Made by a program: the position numbers and the translations under genes. 64,000 bases of DNA from CAZBAF01 sp964490245 (GTDB lineage Bacteria; Patescibacteriota; Saccharimonadia; Saccharimonadales; JACDBH01), in NCBI GenBank assembly GCA_964490245.1, contig CAZBAF010000001.1, positions 147,613 to 211,612 of the forward strand, in the 5' to 3' direction. Under the pieces are notes generated by a model. That model was given only the letters and a program-made list of their open reading frames with translations. It had not been told where the DNA came from and did no database searches. Every line of letters starts with the position of its first letter. Position 1 is the stretch's first letter. Shown in pieces: positions 41,169-49,776 of this stretch.

Positions 41169-41372
41169 ATGGGTGCTGTAGAACAAATGCGCAGAGAAGA
41201 AGAAATGTGGATGAGAATGAAAGGCTTAGAAATGGAGCCAGCGCCTCAACCAGTATTGCAGGTTGTTTCCTCAATGATGGTTGCTAAAAGCGAAGTGGTC
41301 GCAACACCAGTCACGCCCGAAAACATGGATGAACAAGACTACCCTCATGAATATATTGGATTCGGAGACTAA
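41169..41372 (+). CDS. Small hypothetical protein (67 aa)
   Basis: The ATG has AAGGAG eight bases upstream. The product MGAVEQMRREEEMWMRMKGL continues with a Pro/Val-rich middle and an acidic end (DEQDYPHEYIGFGD). Met-rich helical start; no family recognised. The stop overlaps the GGAG that serves the next gene, so the two are an operon. Confidence 0.55.
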   Translation: MGAVEQMRREEEMWMRMKGLEMEPAPQPVLQVVSSMMVAKSEVVATPVTPENMDEQDYPHEYIGFGD

Positions 41373-41373
41373 A

Positions 41374-41574
41374 ATGGAAACACCACGCCACGAGACCGAT
41401 GACGAACGAGCCGCAAGAGTGAAAGCCGAGTTCCTTGCATTCAAAAAACCACAGACTCACGGTGAGGATTTCGCCAGACGCGAACGTGAGGCACGAGAAC
41501 GCGAACATAAGGCCCTGCAGGATGCCGCACAGACAGCAACCGGGCAGGCAGTCACCCTAACTGAGGTGGAATAG
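41374..41574 (+). CDS. Small charged helical protein (66 aa)
   Basis: The start after GGAGACTAAA is preferred over an upstream ATG inside the previous gene. The product METPRHETDDERAARVKAEF is a single long Arg/Glu-rich helix (DFARREREAREREHKALQ) ending TLTEVE. Probably a small coiled-coil; function unknown. Confidence 0.55.
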   Translation: METPRHETDDERAARVKAEFLAFKKPQTHGEDFARREREAREREHKALQDAAQTATGQAVTLTEVE

Positions 41575-41585
41575 AAGGTTATACT

Positions 41586-41740
41586 TTACTCGGCCAGCCA
41601 AATAAGCTATAATACATGCTGATTACCAAAGACAGCGACGACCGCCGACCGGCGGATTGAAAATGTCGCCGAGGTGAACGACAATTTCTTGTTATTCATA
41701 ATGTCCTCTTGAGTAATCAGGGGACATTTTTATTGTCCGG
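41586..41740 (+). promoter_or_regulatory. rplJ promoter and leader terminator (attenuator)
   Basis: TTTACT, 17-base spacer, TATAAT (41609-41614). The leader ends in a terminator stem AATGTCC / GGGGACATT followed by TTTTATT (41699-41737), 70 bases before rplJ. The position fits an L10(L12)4-type autoregulated leader. Confidence 0.65.
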
Positions 41741-41809
41741 TAATCAGCCGAGCCGACCGGTCGATAGGCAAGGCTACAGCCAATTAAAGACCAAAGGAAA
41801 CAACCCTCT

Positions 41810-42334
41810 ATGGCTTTAAGCAAATCAAAAAAGAATGAAGTCGTCGCTGAAGTAAGCGAACTGCTGGCTAGCTCTAAGCTGACCGTTGTAGCGCAATATC
41901 AAGGCACGACTGTAAAAGCTATCCAGGCCCTCCGTAAAGAGGCCAAAGGCAACGGCACTAAGGTAAGCGTGGTTAAAAACCGTCTGGTAGTCAAGGCGCT
42001 CGAGGCCAATGACACACTCAAAGCGGTTGATACCAGCGCCTTAAAAGGCCAGTTGCTCTACGCTTTCAACGCTGATGACGAAGTTGCACCGGCCCAGGTT
42101 CTTAACGCCTTTGCCAAGACAAACCCAAGCATTCAGTTTGTCGGTGCGATTACTGCCGATGGGCAGTTCATGAGCGCCGATGACGTGAAGGCACTGGCAA
42201 CTCTGCCAGGCAAGAACGAGCTCATTGCTCAGGTGGTCGCAACCCTGCTGTCACCGGTACACGATGTTACCAATGCATTGTCCGGCAACCTGCACGCGCT
42301 GCTGGATGGCGTCGAGGCAAAAGCCGCAGCCTAA
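41810..42334 (+). CDS. rplJ: 50S ribosomal protein L10
   Basis: The 174-residue product of normal size begins MALSKSKKNEVVAEVSELLA. L10 pattern: SKLTVVAQYQGTTVKAIQAL, VSVVKNRLVVKALEANDTL, GQLLYAFNADDEVAPAQVL, and the C-terminal helix that binds L7/L12 dimers (NALSGNLHALLDGVEAKA). It forms the stalk base with L11. rplL follows after a 147-base AT-rich spacer. Confidence 0.96.
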   Translation: MALSKSKKNEVVAEVSELLASSKLTVVAQYQGTTVKAIQALRKEAKGNGTKVSVVKNRLVVKALEANDTLKAVDTSALKGQLLYAFNADDEVAPAQVLNAFAKTNPSIQFVGAITADGQFMSADDVKALATLPGKNELIAQVVATLLSPVHDVTNALSGNLHALLDGVEAKAAA

Positions 42335-42481
42335 AAAGCTGCAATTTAACAATTTACCATTTTCTTAATTACCAAATTATTTGTCATTTGCCATTGGTTA
42401 ACCCTTGCAAATGAGAATTGGTAAACGATTAGGCAAATTGGTAAATGTTTAACGTAAGAATAATTTCTAAGGAGAAATTTC
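42335..42481. repeat. AT-rich degenerate repeat between rplJ and rplL
   Basis: Self-complementary low-complexity units (CAATTTACCATTTTC...GGCAAATTGGTAAATG). Same style as 27125 and 37733. GGAG precedes the rplL start. Confidence 0.45.
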
Positions 42482-42865
42482 ATGGCGAAAGATATCAAGA
42501 AACTCGCAGAAGAACTGACCGGCCTGACTGTGCTGGAAGTAAACGAACTTAAAACCATCCTTAAGGATGAATACGGCATCGAGCCGGCTGCTGCAGCCGT
42601 AGCTGTTGCCGGTCCTGCTGCTGGCGGCGAAGCTGCCGCAGAAGACGCAGGCAAGGCTGAGTACGACGTTGTCCTGAAGGACGCGGGCGCTCAGAAAGTT
42701 GCTGTCATCAAGGCTGTTAAGGACATTACCGGTCTTGGCCTGGGCGAAGCAAAGGCTATCGTTGACGGCGCTCCAAAGACTGTCGTTGAGAAGTCGCCAA
42801 AAGAAGAGGCAGAAGCGCACAAGAAGGCTCTTGAAGAGGCCGGCGCAACGGTTGAGCTGGCTTAA
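42482..42865 (+). CDS. rplL: 50S ribosomal protein L7/L12
   Basis: The 127-residue product has the N-terminal dimerisation helices (LAEELTGLTVLEVNELKTIL), an Ala-rich hinge (AVAVAGPAAGGEAAAEDAG) and the C-terminal factor-binding domain (GAQKVAVIKAVKDITGLGLG, EAKAIVDGAPKTVVEKSPKE). AAGGAG is placed well before the ATG. A strong terminator follows. Confidence 0.97.
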   Translation: MAKDIKKLAEELTGLTVLEVNELKTILKDEYGIEPAAAAVAVAGPAAGGEAAAEDAGKAEYDVVLKDAGAQKVAVIKAVKDITGLGLGEAKAIVDGAPKTVVEKSPKEEAEAHKKALEEAGATVELA

Positions 42866-42918
42866 GCATCAACCAGTCTGTCCGCCTGCTGGCGGATTGA
42901 TCCAGCCCGAGTTCTTAC

Positions 42919-42957
42919 CAAAAGACCCCGCACTTCTACTGACGGGGTCTTTTGTTT
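42919..42957 (+). terminator. rplL terminator
   Basis: Stem AAAAGACCCCG / CGGGGTCTTTT with T-rich tail. Confidence 0.9.
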
Positions 42958-43036
42958 TACTTAAGATCACAAACTGCCGTTCAGTCAGGCCCTTGAATTT
43001 CCTGCCAAGCAGACAGTACGGTAAAATGATACAAAC

Positions 43037-43294
43037 ATGAAAAACATGGTGATTGATTTCCTGGCAATGATCACCGCTCTACTTGAGCGTATGTTATTCA
43101 GGCTGGTATGGGTCCGCAGAAACTCTGCAACCGGCAGATATGAAGCGAAAGACCTGGAATACGCCCGCTCAAAAAACAAGCCCATCTTTATATCCCGAAG
43201 ACAACTTTACAACTTCTGGAAGTTCATCGGGCTTATTATCTGTGCCCTTGTAATCCTGTACCTGCTTGCGTGGTTTTATTTTACCGTCCGATAA
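43037..43294 (+). CDS. Small membrane protein (85 aa)
   Basis: The product has an N-terminal hydrophobic helix (MVIDFLAMITALLERMLFRL), a basic loop (RRNSATGRYEAKDLEYARSK) and a C-terminal span (FIGLIICALVILYLLAWFYF). A TAAAAT box lies nine bases upstream of the ATG with no ribosome-binding site. Family unknown. Confidence 0.6.
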   Translation: MKNMVIDFLAMITALLERMLFRLVWVRRNSATGRYEAKDLEYARSKNKPIFISRRQLYNFWKFIGLIICALVILYLLAWFYFTVR

Positions 43295-43478
43295 AGAAAA
43301 GTATGGCACTGTGCGCAACAGGGCCGACCCGGATCGTATTTAGGTAACGCATAACCTCTAGTAGCAGCATGCGTGCCACTTTTCCACAGAAATTCATATT
43401 TTCTTTGACTTGACATCCTAGACGTGATACGTTTATGCGTAAGTGTACCTAAACAAACACTTATTGAGGTTAACAAAT

Positions 43479-43985
43479 ATGGCGGACATACCCGAAAAAC
43501 AGGTTAAGCGGTTGAGAGCGCTTATCCAGGAGGCAGAAACAAACCTGGCGGCAGCAAAAGAGCTGCTCGTCAGTCTTGTTGGTGATGACGCGGTTGTTCT
43601 AAGCACGCCAAAAGAAGAGCAGGTCGGCAAAATAATAGAAGGCGTTTTTGATGGCCAGAACATGGTTGGCAGCGACGCCAAGATATATCCGGTGCCCGCT
43701 AACTACGCCAGCAAGTCCAAGCTGGTCCAGGGCGACATACTAAAGCTCACCATTGCTGAGGACGGCGCATTCCTGTACAAGCAGATTGGCCCGATCCCGC
43801 GCAAGCAGGTTGTCGGCACCCTGATGCAAAAAGACGGCCACTACACCGTTGAGGTTGACGGCAAGGATTACCGCGTTCTGCTGGCCAGCGTAACGTATTT
43901 CAAGGCAAAGCCGGGCGACCAGGTCAGCGTCAATATACCCGAAGACGGCAATGCCGAATGGGCAGCGCTCGAAGCGGCGCTCTAG
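43479..43985 (+). CDS. Hypothetical cytosolic protein (168 aa)
   Basis: The start MADIPEKQVKRLRALIQEAE after GAGG is preferred to an ATG 12 codons upstream. A helical N-terminus precedes a beta-rich body: GVFDGQNMVGSDAKIYPVPA, LVQGDILKLTIAEDGAFLYK, GDQVSVNIPEDG. The GDxLKLxI...GDxVxV pattern suggests a small beta-barrel. I know similar proteins only as conserved uncharacterised CPR proteins (recollection). Monocistronic. Confidence 0.65.
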   Translation: MADIPEKQVKRLRALIQEAETNLAAAKELLVSLVGDDAVVLSTPKEEQVGKIIEGVFDGQNMVGSDAKIYPVPANYASKSKLVQGDILKLTIAEDGAFLYKQIGPIPRKQVVGTLMQKDGHYTVEVDGKDYRVLLASVTYFKAKPGDQVSVNIPEDGNAEWAALEAAL

Positions 43986-44141
43986 CGGCTGCAAGCATTT
44001 TAAGAGGGGAGCATCCCCTTTTAACGCGCGGCGCGAGGCATAGCTTGGCGCTCCGGCTTATCTTCCCTAAGCCACAAGAAACAGACATAAATAAAACCGG
44101 AGCAAATCCGGCTTCACTGGACTATTTTAAAGAGGTAATCT

Positions 44142-44852
44142 ATGGGGGTCTTGAGACCGTTAGTAAAAACTGCTCAAGCAGTAAATCCAGAAACGGACAT
44201 TGCTCCATCGGATAAGCTTGCCACCCCGGCGACTGCCCTTACGGCAGTCCGCCCTATCATCGGCGGCGCAGTAGCATACATGTTGCTTAAAGGTAAAAAA
44301 CCAGCTACAGCAGTCGCTTTCGTAGCTGGGATTACAGATATGGAAGGCTGGGTTGCCCGAAAAATCAGTACGAAACAACCCGACAGCAAACTAGGCATCT
44401 CTAATAAGGGAAAATTACTCGATCCGATTGCCGATACGATTATGCTTGGTGAGATAACCGCTGGGATATTATTCGCACCACGCGTTAGCCGGCTCGGCAA
44501 GGTTGCCGTTACCATTGTAGCTATCCAAGAAGCAGTAAAAGCCCATGATGTCGTAAAAGCTAATAACGAATACCGGGCGCTCACCGGCATGACACTCGAA
44601 ATCCCTGTATCCGATCAGGGGAAAGAGGCTATGGCAGAGAAAATGCTGGCGGGCGGACTCGCTACGACAACAAATGATATAGAGGGTGTCGTAAGTCGCA
44701 CAGCTGTCGGTCTGGCTGCTTTAGGTTTCGGCATTGCCGGCGCACTGCGCGGACGTAGCGCGCACAAAAAGAACATGCAAGTCGCGCAAGAGATAGCTCA
44801 CGAAGCATATGTCAGACAAATAATCATGGATGACAACACAGCCAACGTTTAG
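44142..44852 (+). CDS. CDP-alcohol phosphatidyltransferase-like protein with altered active site
   Basis: The 236-residue membrane protein has the family core GITDMEGWVARKIS...GKLLDPIADTIM. The canonical motif is D-x2-D-G-x2-A-R-x(n)-G-x3-D-x3-D. Here the G-x3-D-x3-D half is intact, but the first half reads T-D-M-E-G, so the first Asp is Thr and the second is Glu. The enzyme may work with Glu or be impaired. Members join CDP-diacylglycerol to an alcohol in phospholipid synthesis. AGAGG lies upstream of the ATG. Confidence 0.75.
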   Translation: MGVLRPLVKTAQAVNPETDIAPSDKLATPATALTAVRPIIGGAVAYMLLKGKKPATAVAFVAGITDMEGWVARKISTKQPDSKLGISNKGKLLDPIADTIMLGEITAGILFAPRVSRLGKVAVTIVAIQEAVKAHDVVKANNEYRALTGMTLEIPVSDQGKEAMAEKMLAGGLATTTNDIEGVVSRTAVGLAALGFGIAGALRGRSAHKKNMQVAQEIAHEAYVRQIIMDDNTANV

Positions 44853-44991
44853 CCACAGGCTTATCCACGTGTTATAAACAACAGGGGTGGTATACCCGGC
44901 GCAACGCCGCTATACTAATAGGTGCATTAAGTGGAGGAGCTTAGGCCGAAAGACTTTTAGACCTTCGGTTATTCAGATCTAAAAGACCGTT

Positions 44992-46503
44992 ATGAGTAAA
45001 GCCCTATACCGGAAGTACCGGTCAAAGAAATTATCTGAAATAGTCGGGCAGGAGCATATTACCCGCACGCTGGATAACGCCCTTAAAACCGGCAAGATCA
45101 GTCACGCCTATCTTTTTACCGGCCCGCGCGGCGTCGGCAAAACTTCTATCGCGCGTATCCTTGCACACGAGATCAACCAGCTGCCGTACACCGACGAGTC
45201 AATACATATGGATATTATCGAAATCGATGCTGCCAGCAACCGCCGTATTGACGAAATCCGTGACCTGCGTGAAAAGGTCCATACCGCGCCAACCAGTGCT
45301 AAATACAAGGTCTATATCATCGATGAAGTGCATATGCTGACAAAAGAGGCCTTTAACGCACTGCTAAAAACACTGGAGGAGCCACCGGCACACGTGGTCT
45401 TTATCCTGGCTACAACCGAACTGCATAAACTGCCCGAAACCATTATCAGCCGCACGCAGCGTTTTACCTTTAAGCCAATCGCCGAGGCCGAGGCCGTCAA
45501 GCACCTCTCGTCAATTGCCAAAGCCGAAGGTATGGAGATAGACAAAGACGCCCTGCAGCTGCTGGCGCGCCACGGCCGCGGCAGCTTTCGCGACAGCATC
45601 AGTCTGCTGGATCAAGTAGGCAACAGTCAAAAAACCATTACGAAAGCCGACGCCGAAAAACTGGTCGGCCTGGCACATGACGAACATCTCGACAACCTCG
45701 AGCAGGCCGTCTTTGCCGGTTCGCCAGCCGACCTGGTACAGACACTGGATAAGCTGACGGATGATGGCGTTGGTGCGCCGGTCATCGCCCGGCAGCTCGC
45801 CGCCAGACTGCGACAGCGCATCATTCAATCAGGCAATGATGCAGTGGCACTAAACCTGCTGGCTGATCTGCTTGGCGTGCCGGCCAGCCCCGATCCAGCC
45901 GGCCAGCTGGAAGTTGTGCTTTACCGTGCCAACCTGCAGGCCAACCCGGCAAAAACCGTGTCCGACAAAAAAACCATGCCGCTCTCAGCACCAAAGCCGG
46001 TAGCGGAAACTATAACTGACAGCCCTGTGCCTGCTCCAGCGCCTCAGGGCACACCGCCCGAGTCCGCACCAGCACCCGACGAACCGCAGCCCCCGCAAGA
46101 GGCAGACATCCAGCCCTCTCAAAACCTTGCCCCTGTGGGCGAACTTGCCACTTGGTGGCAGGATGTGCTGGTACACATAAAATCAGCAAACAACACCCTG
46201 TATGGCATGCTGCGCATGGCTGAAGCCCGCATAGAGGACACCACGCTTCACCTGACTTTCGGGTTCGGGTTCCACGCTAAAAAGGCAGCCGACAGCAGCA
46301 CACGCAGCAAAATTCAGGAAGCGATCAAGAAAGTAACCGGCGCCGATTTTGAAATACACGCCACCCATGACAGCTCGGTCGGCAAAAAAACATCACCGGC
46401 CGCAGAAACCGGCTCCACACCGCAACCGGCAGGCAACAGCGCACCGCCGGAGCTGGCTTCGATTACAAACATTTTTGGCGGCGGGGAAGTACTGGAAAGC
46501 TGA
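44992..46503 (+). CDS. dnaX: DNA polymerase III subunit tau/gamma
   Basis: The 503-residue product has the clamp-loader AAA+ domain: ALYRKYRSKKLSEIVGQEHI, TGPRGVGKTSIARILAHEIN (Walker A), YIIDEVHMLTKEAFNALLKT (Walker B), LATTELHKLPETIISRTQRF (sensor 1, Arg finger). Domain III and a Pro-rich linker precede a C-terminal tau-like part. The four zinc-binding Cys normally after Walker A are absent (LPYTDESIHMDIIEIDAASN). The stop overlaps the start of a 33-codon ORF that leads into dnaB. Confidence 0.95.
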   Translation: MSKALYRKYRSKKLSEIVGQEHITRTLDNALKTGKISHAYLFTGPRGVGKTSIARILAHEINQLPYTDESIHMDIIEIDAASNRRIDEIRDLREKVHTAPTSAKYKVYIIDEVHMLTKEAFNALLKTLEEPPAHVVFILATTELHKLPETIISRTQRFTFKPIAEAEAVKHLSSIAKAEGMEIDKDALQLLARHGRGSFRDSISLLDQVGNSQKTITKADAEKLVGLAHDEHLDNLEQAVFAGSPADLVQTLDKLTDDGVGAPVIARQLAARLRQRIIQSGNDAVALNLLADLLGVPASPDPAGQLEVVLYRANLQANPAKTVSDKKTMPLSAPKPVAETITDSPVPAPAPQGTPPESAPAPDEPQPPQEADIQPSQNLAPVGELATWWQDVLVHIKSANNTLYGMLRMAEARIEDTTLHLTFGFGFHAKKAADSSTRSKIQEAIKKVTGADFEIHATHDSSVGKKTSPAAETGSTPQPAGNSAPPELASITNIFGGGEVLES

Positions 46504-46604
46504 TGAGCTACACCAAGCAACAATTTACCGGCATTAATCCACGCACCGCTTTGATACGCAGCCTTAAGCCGGCAATACAGGAAAGCAGGACACATGGACT
46601 CTAA
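46503..46604 (+). CDS. 33-residue ORF coupling dnaX and dnaB
   Basis: The ATG overlaps the dnaX stop (TGATG) and the stop overlaps the first codons of dnaB. The sequence is MSYTKQQFTGINPRTALIRS and so on, basic and without motif. It may serve only to carry ribosomes to dnaB, whose start also has AGGAAAGCAGG upstream. Confidence 0.4.
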   Translation: MSYTKQQFTGINPRTALIRSLKPAIQESRTHGL

Positions 46605-47970
46605 CAGAATTGACCCCGGTGCTCTTAAAAATCTGCCGCCACAAAATACCGAGGCGGAAGCCTCGCTGCTTGGGGCGATTCTGATTGACTCAGACGCAAT
46701 CGTTAAAGTTGCCGATATTGTCCGCCCCGAGGATTTTTATGACGAACGTCATGCCCGCGTCTATGAGGCAGCTATCCAGCTTTACGAAAAGCACAGCCCC
46801 ATTGACGTCCTAACCCTGTCTGATCAGCTGAAAAGCACCGGCATGCTGGATGTCGTCGGTAATGCCTCGTTTTTGACAGAGCTGACCAACTTTGTCCCGA
46901 CGGCAGCCCACGCCACCCGCTATGCTGAAATCATTTCGCAAAAAGCTACCCGAAGGCGCCTCATCAAAGCCAGTCAGGTCATAGCCGACCTGGGTTATGA
47001 CGAAGCACAAAGCCTGCAGGAGCTGATTGAAAACGCTGAAACCCGGCTGTTTGAAGTATCAGAACGCCATATCAAGCAGGATATAACCAGCATTGACAGC
47101 ATTTTAAGCTCCAGCTTTGACCGCCTCGACGAGCTGCACAAGGATAAGGGTGCGCTGCGCGGCGTACCGACCGGTTATCGCGATCTGGACAATATCCTTG
47201 CCGGACTGCAGCCGTCCGACCTGATCATTCTGGCCGCCCGGCCTTCGATGGGAAAGACCGCCTTTGCGCTCAACCTGGCGCACAACGTGGCCGTTAAGGC
47301 GGCGCTGCCGGTGCTGATCTTCTCGCTGGAAATGAGCAAAGAGCAGCTGGTGGACCGTTTATTGTCGGCCGAGGCAGGCGTGAACGCCTGGAACCTGCGA
47401 ACCGGCAACCTGACCGATGATGATTTTGAGCGGATTGGCCATGCTATGGGCACGCTGTCCGAAGCCCAGATTTTTATCGATGACAGCCCGGGTATTACCG
47501 TCAGCGATATGCGCACCAAAGCCCGGCGCGAAGCGCATCAGCGCCCGCTAGGACTCATTATCGTTGACTACCTGCAGCTGATGAGCGGCGGGGCGCGCTT
47601 TAGCGGTGATTCCAACCGGGTACAGGAAATATCCGAGATCTCGCGCGGGCTCAAAGGCATTGCCCGCGAGCTGAAAGTGCCGGTTATCGCACTAAGCCAG
47701 CTGAGCCGTTCGGTTGAGAGCCGCAGTCCGCAAATCCCGCAACTGGCCGACCTACGCGAATCCGGCTCTATCGAGCAGGATGCCGACGTCGTGACCTTTA
47801 TCTACCGTGAAGAATACTACAACCCCGAAACCGAGAATAAAAATATCGCCAGAATCCTCATTAAGAAACATCGTAACGGTCCGACCGGTGATGTTGACCT
47901 GTACTTTGACCGCGAAAAACAGCGCTTCCGCAGCCTTGATACGCGCCACGAGCAGCCTTTTAGTTCTTGA
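46594..47970 (+). CDS. dnaB: Replicative DNA helicase DnaB
   Basis: The 458-residue product of normal size has the N-terminal primase-interaction domain (NLPPQNTEAEASLLGAILID) and a RecA-type motor: RGVPTGYRDLDNILAGLQPS, ILAARPSMGKTAFALNLAHN (Walker A), LGLIIVDYLQLMSGG (Walker B), VPVIALSQLSRSVESRSPQI and LADLRESGSIEQDADVV. There is no intein. It forms a unit with dnaX, an unusual pairing that couples clamp loader and helicase expression. Confidence 0.97.
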   Translation: MDSNRIDPGALKNLPPQNTEAEASLLGAILIDSDAIVKVADIVRPEDFYDERHARVYEAAIQLYEKHSPIDVLTLSDQLKSTGMLDVVGNASFLTELTNFVPTAAHATRYAEIISQKATRRRLIKASQVIADLGYDEAQSLQELIENAETRLFEVSERHIKQDITSIDSILSSSFDRLDELHKDKGALRGVPTGYRDLDNILAGLQPSDLIILAARPSMGKTAFALNLAHNVAVKAALPVLIFSLEMSKEQLVDRLLSAEAGVNAWNLRTGNLTDDDFERIGHAMGTLSEAQIFIDDSPGITVSDMRTKARREAHQRPLGLIIVDYLQLMSGGARFSGDSNRVQEISEISRGLKGIARELKVPVIALSQLSRSVESRSPQIPQLADLRESGSIEQDADVVTFIYREEYYNPETENKNIARILIKKHRNGPTGDVDLYFDREKQRFRSLDTRHEQPFSS

Positions 47971-48002
47971 TCTTAAGAACTAATAGAAAACCAGTTTCGG
48001 CC

Positions 48003-48060
48003 AAGCCCCGTAGGGGCTTTTGACCGCCTTCCTTTCTTGTGTCAGCAAGAAAGGAAGCAA
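48003..48060 (+). terminator. dnaB terminator and adjacent long hairpin
   Basis: GCCCCG-TA-GGGGC with TTTTGACC, then CCTTCCTTTCTTG-TGTCAG-CAAGAAAGGAAG, a 12-bp hairpin matching the hairpin at the start of the 30.7 kb repeat in style and position. Confidence 0.65.
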
Positions 48061-48103
48061 AGAACTGACCGGCGACTGACAAAAACATGATTGAAATCAC
48101 CTG

Positions 48104-48253
48104 ACTGTCTGCCGCGCCGACAGCATTACTTATTCATGTCAGCGGGCAAAGCCCGCCTGCCCTGAATAAGAGACGACTAAGAACGACAAGCACCTCCGCT
48201 GCAATATTTTCAGTAGGCAGCGGAGGACGCTTCGGCTTGACTCGGCAGACAGT
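48104..48253. ncRNA. Multibranched structured element (candidate RNA) downstream of dnaB
   Basis: An 11-bp perfect closing stem (48104-48114 with 48243-48253, ACTGTCTGCCG) encloses two arms: CTTATTC / GAATAAG (48129-48135, 48164-48170) topped by GCGGGC-AAA-GCCCGC, and a 10-bp perfect stem CCTCCGCTGC / GCAGCGGAGG (48193-48202, 48217-48226). A GC-rich terminator-like hairpin (48302-48322) follows. No coding frame. It is inserted in the middle of the dispersed repeat seen in short form at 30720-30940. Confidence 0.55.
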
Positions 48254-48337
48254 ACCAGGCCATTTCATCAGTTTTTGCAGAGCCGGAGGAACAGTAGAAG
48301 CCCGCTGGGGCGGGCACTGTTTTTATGGGCGGCTAAC

Positions 48338-48470
48338 GCCGCCTATTCCAACTACTATCTACTAACTACCATCTACTAAATAACTCTCTCCGCACTTCTC
48401 ACTCCTCACTTCTAGTCACTGGTCACTAATCACTAACCACTAATAACTAATCACTAGACACTAACCCACA
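48338..48470. repeat. Dispersed composite repeat, second copy
   Basis: GGCGGC-TAAC-GCCGCC followed by TATTCCAACTACTATCTACT and about 110 bases of CACTAA-type units, nearly identical to 30780-30930. It ends shortly before the next gene's promoter (TATAAT at 48501-48506). Confidence 0.8.
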
Positions 48471-48520
48471 ACTCACCGCCTATCCCGTGCCGCAAAGTGC
48501 TATAATCAACCGTAAAGATC

Positions 48521-49729
48521 ATGAGACTACGATTAAACAAATATCTTAACGTCCTATTGGCCATGTCGCGGGCAACGCTACTGGCAATTGCCGGCATTGT
48601 GGTTATTGTTGTGCTGATGGGGTACCGTCTCGGCAGTCTGACCCCTGGCTTAAGCCAGCCCGAGTTAGACCTGTACGAAAGCGCCAACAGTGTCTCATCT
48701 ATTGTCGATAACCCTGTCAATGCGCCCTATAAATCAGCCGTTTACCTGGTAACCCGGCCGCTGGACACCGCGTTCGGCTTGCGGCTTACCAGTGCGGTGG
48801 TAGGTGCGCTGAGTGTGGTCCTGTTTTTTGCATTGGCCCGCAAGTTGTTTTCGTCTCAAACAGCCATAGCCACCACAGCACTGTTTGCGACCTCCAGTCT
48901 GCTTTTGCATACCGCCAGACTGGCAGACGGCAGGGTCATGCTCTTGTCGCTGCTGGCCATTGTCTCGATTGGCTATGCGCTGCGCTTTTCTAAACGCAGC
49001 GAACTGGCCTGGCCGGTGGCGGCAGCTATTATTGGACTATCAATCTATGTGCCCGGAATGATTCTTTTTATTATTCCTATGGCACTGTGGCAATTCCGCC
49101 ATGTCAGAAGATCATTCGAGCAGCTCAATACGCCTGTCATTGCGCTATCCTCAGCTCTGCTGGGCGTACTGGTCGTGCCATTAATAATCAGCTTGATACG
49201 CGAGCCGAGCCTGTGGCGTGATTATCTCGGCCTGCCCGCTGATCTGCAGGCTCTGCCTGAAATCGGACGGGGTGCGCTTCATGCTGCCGCAAGTCTTGTG
49301 GCCATATCACCGTCGGATCCTGTCCGCTGGCTGGGGCGTCAGCCCATTCTTGATGTGTTCGCTGCGACCGGCCTGGTGCTCGGAGTAATAACGCTGCTGC
49401 GTTCATTCCGTCTTGACCGAAGCTGGCTCATGCTTGGGGCGTTCCTGCTGGGTATTGCATGGGTGGCGGTTAGCGGACAGCATTCCAATATTATTATCAT
49501 TCTTCCATTCCTGTACCTAGTGGTCGGCTTTGGCATTGATCAGCTGCTGCAGCAGTGGATGAACGTTTTCCCCCGCAATCCGATTGCCCGCACCGCCGGC
49601 AAGGCACTGCTGCTGAGCGCCATACTGCTGGCCATCAACTTTCAGGTCGTGCGCTACTTTGTTGCCTGGCCGAACAATGATCAGACCAAAGCGGCATTTA
49701 CGCTTAGCCTCAGTGATACCGCAGAGTAA
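48521..49729 (+). CDS. Multispan membrane glycosyltransferase-like protein (GT39/ArnT-like)
   Basis: The 402-residue product has about ten membrane segments. It starts with a short basic tail and a span (LLAIAGIVVIVVLMGYRLGS), then an extracellular-type loop LTPGLSQPELDLYESANSVS, where the acidic E-x-D pair corresponds to the catalytic position of GT-C enzymes. Further spans include TSAVVGALSVVLFFALARKL and WPVAAAIIGLSIYVPGMILF. It probably moves a sugar from a lipid carrier to an envelope acceptor. A TATAAT box lies 14 bases upstream. Confidence 0.72.
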   Translation: MRLRLNKYLNVLLAMSRATLLAIAGIVVIVVLMGYRLGSLTPGLSQPELDLYESANSVSSIVDNPVNAPYKSAVYLVTRPLDTAFGLRLTSAVVGALSVVLFFALARKLFSSQTAIATTALFATSSLLLHTARLADGRVMLLSLLAIVSIGYALRFSKRSELAWPVAAAIIGLSIYVPGMILFIIPMALWQFRHVRRSFEQLNTPVIALSSALLGVLVVPLIISLIREPSLWRDYLGLPADLQALPEIGRGALHAAASLVAISPSDPVRWLGRQPILDVFAATGLVLGVITLLRSFRLDRSWLMLGAFLLGIAWVAVSGQHSNIIIILPFLYLVVGFGIDQLLQQWMNVFPRNPIARTAGKALLLSAILLAINFQVVRYFVAWPNNDQTKAAFTLSLSDTAE

Positions 49730-49776
49730 GCCCATCTGTTACAATAGACACTGAACTAATGTTTTTGGAGGTTATC

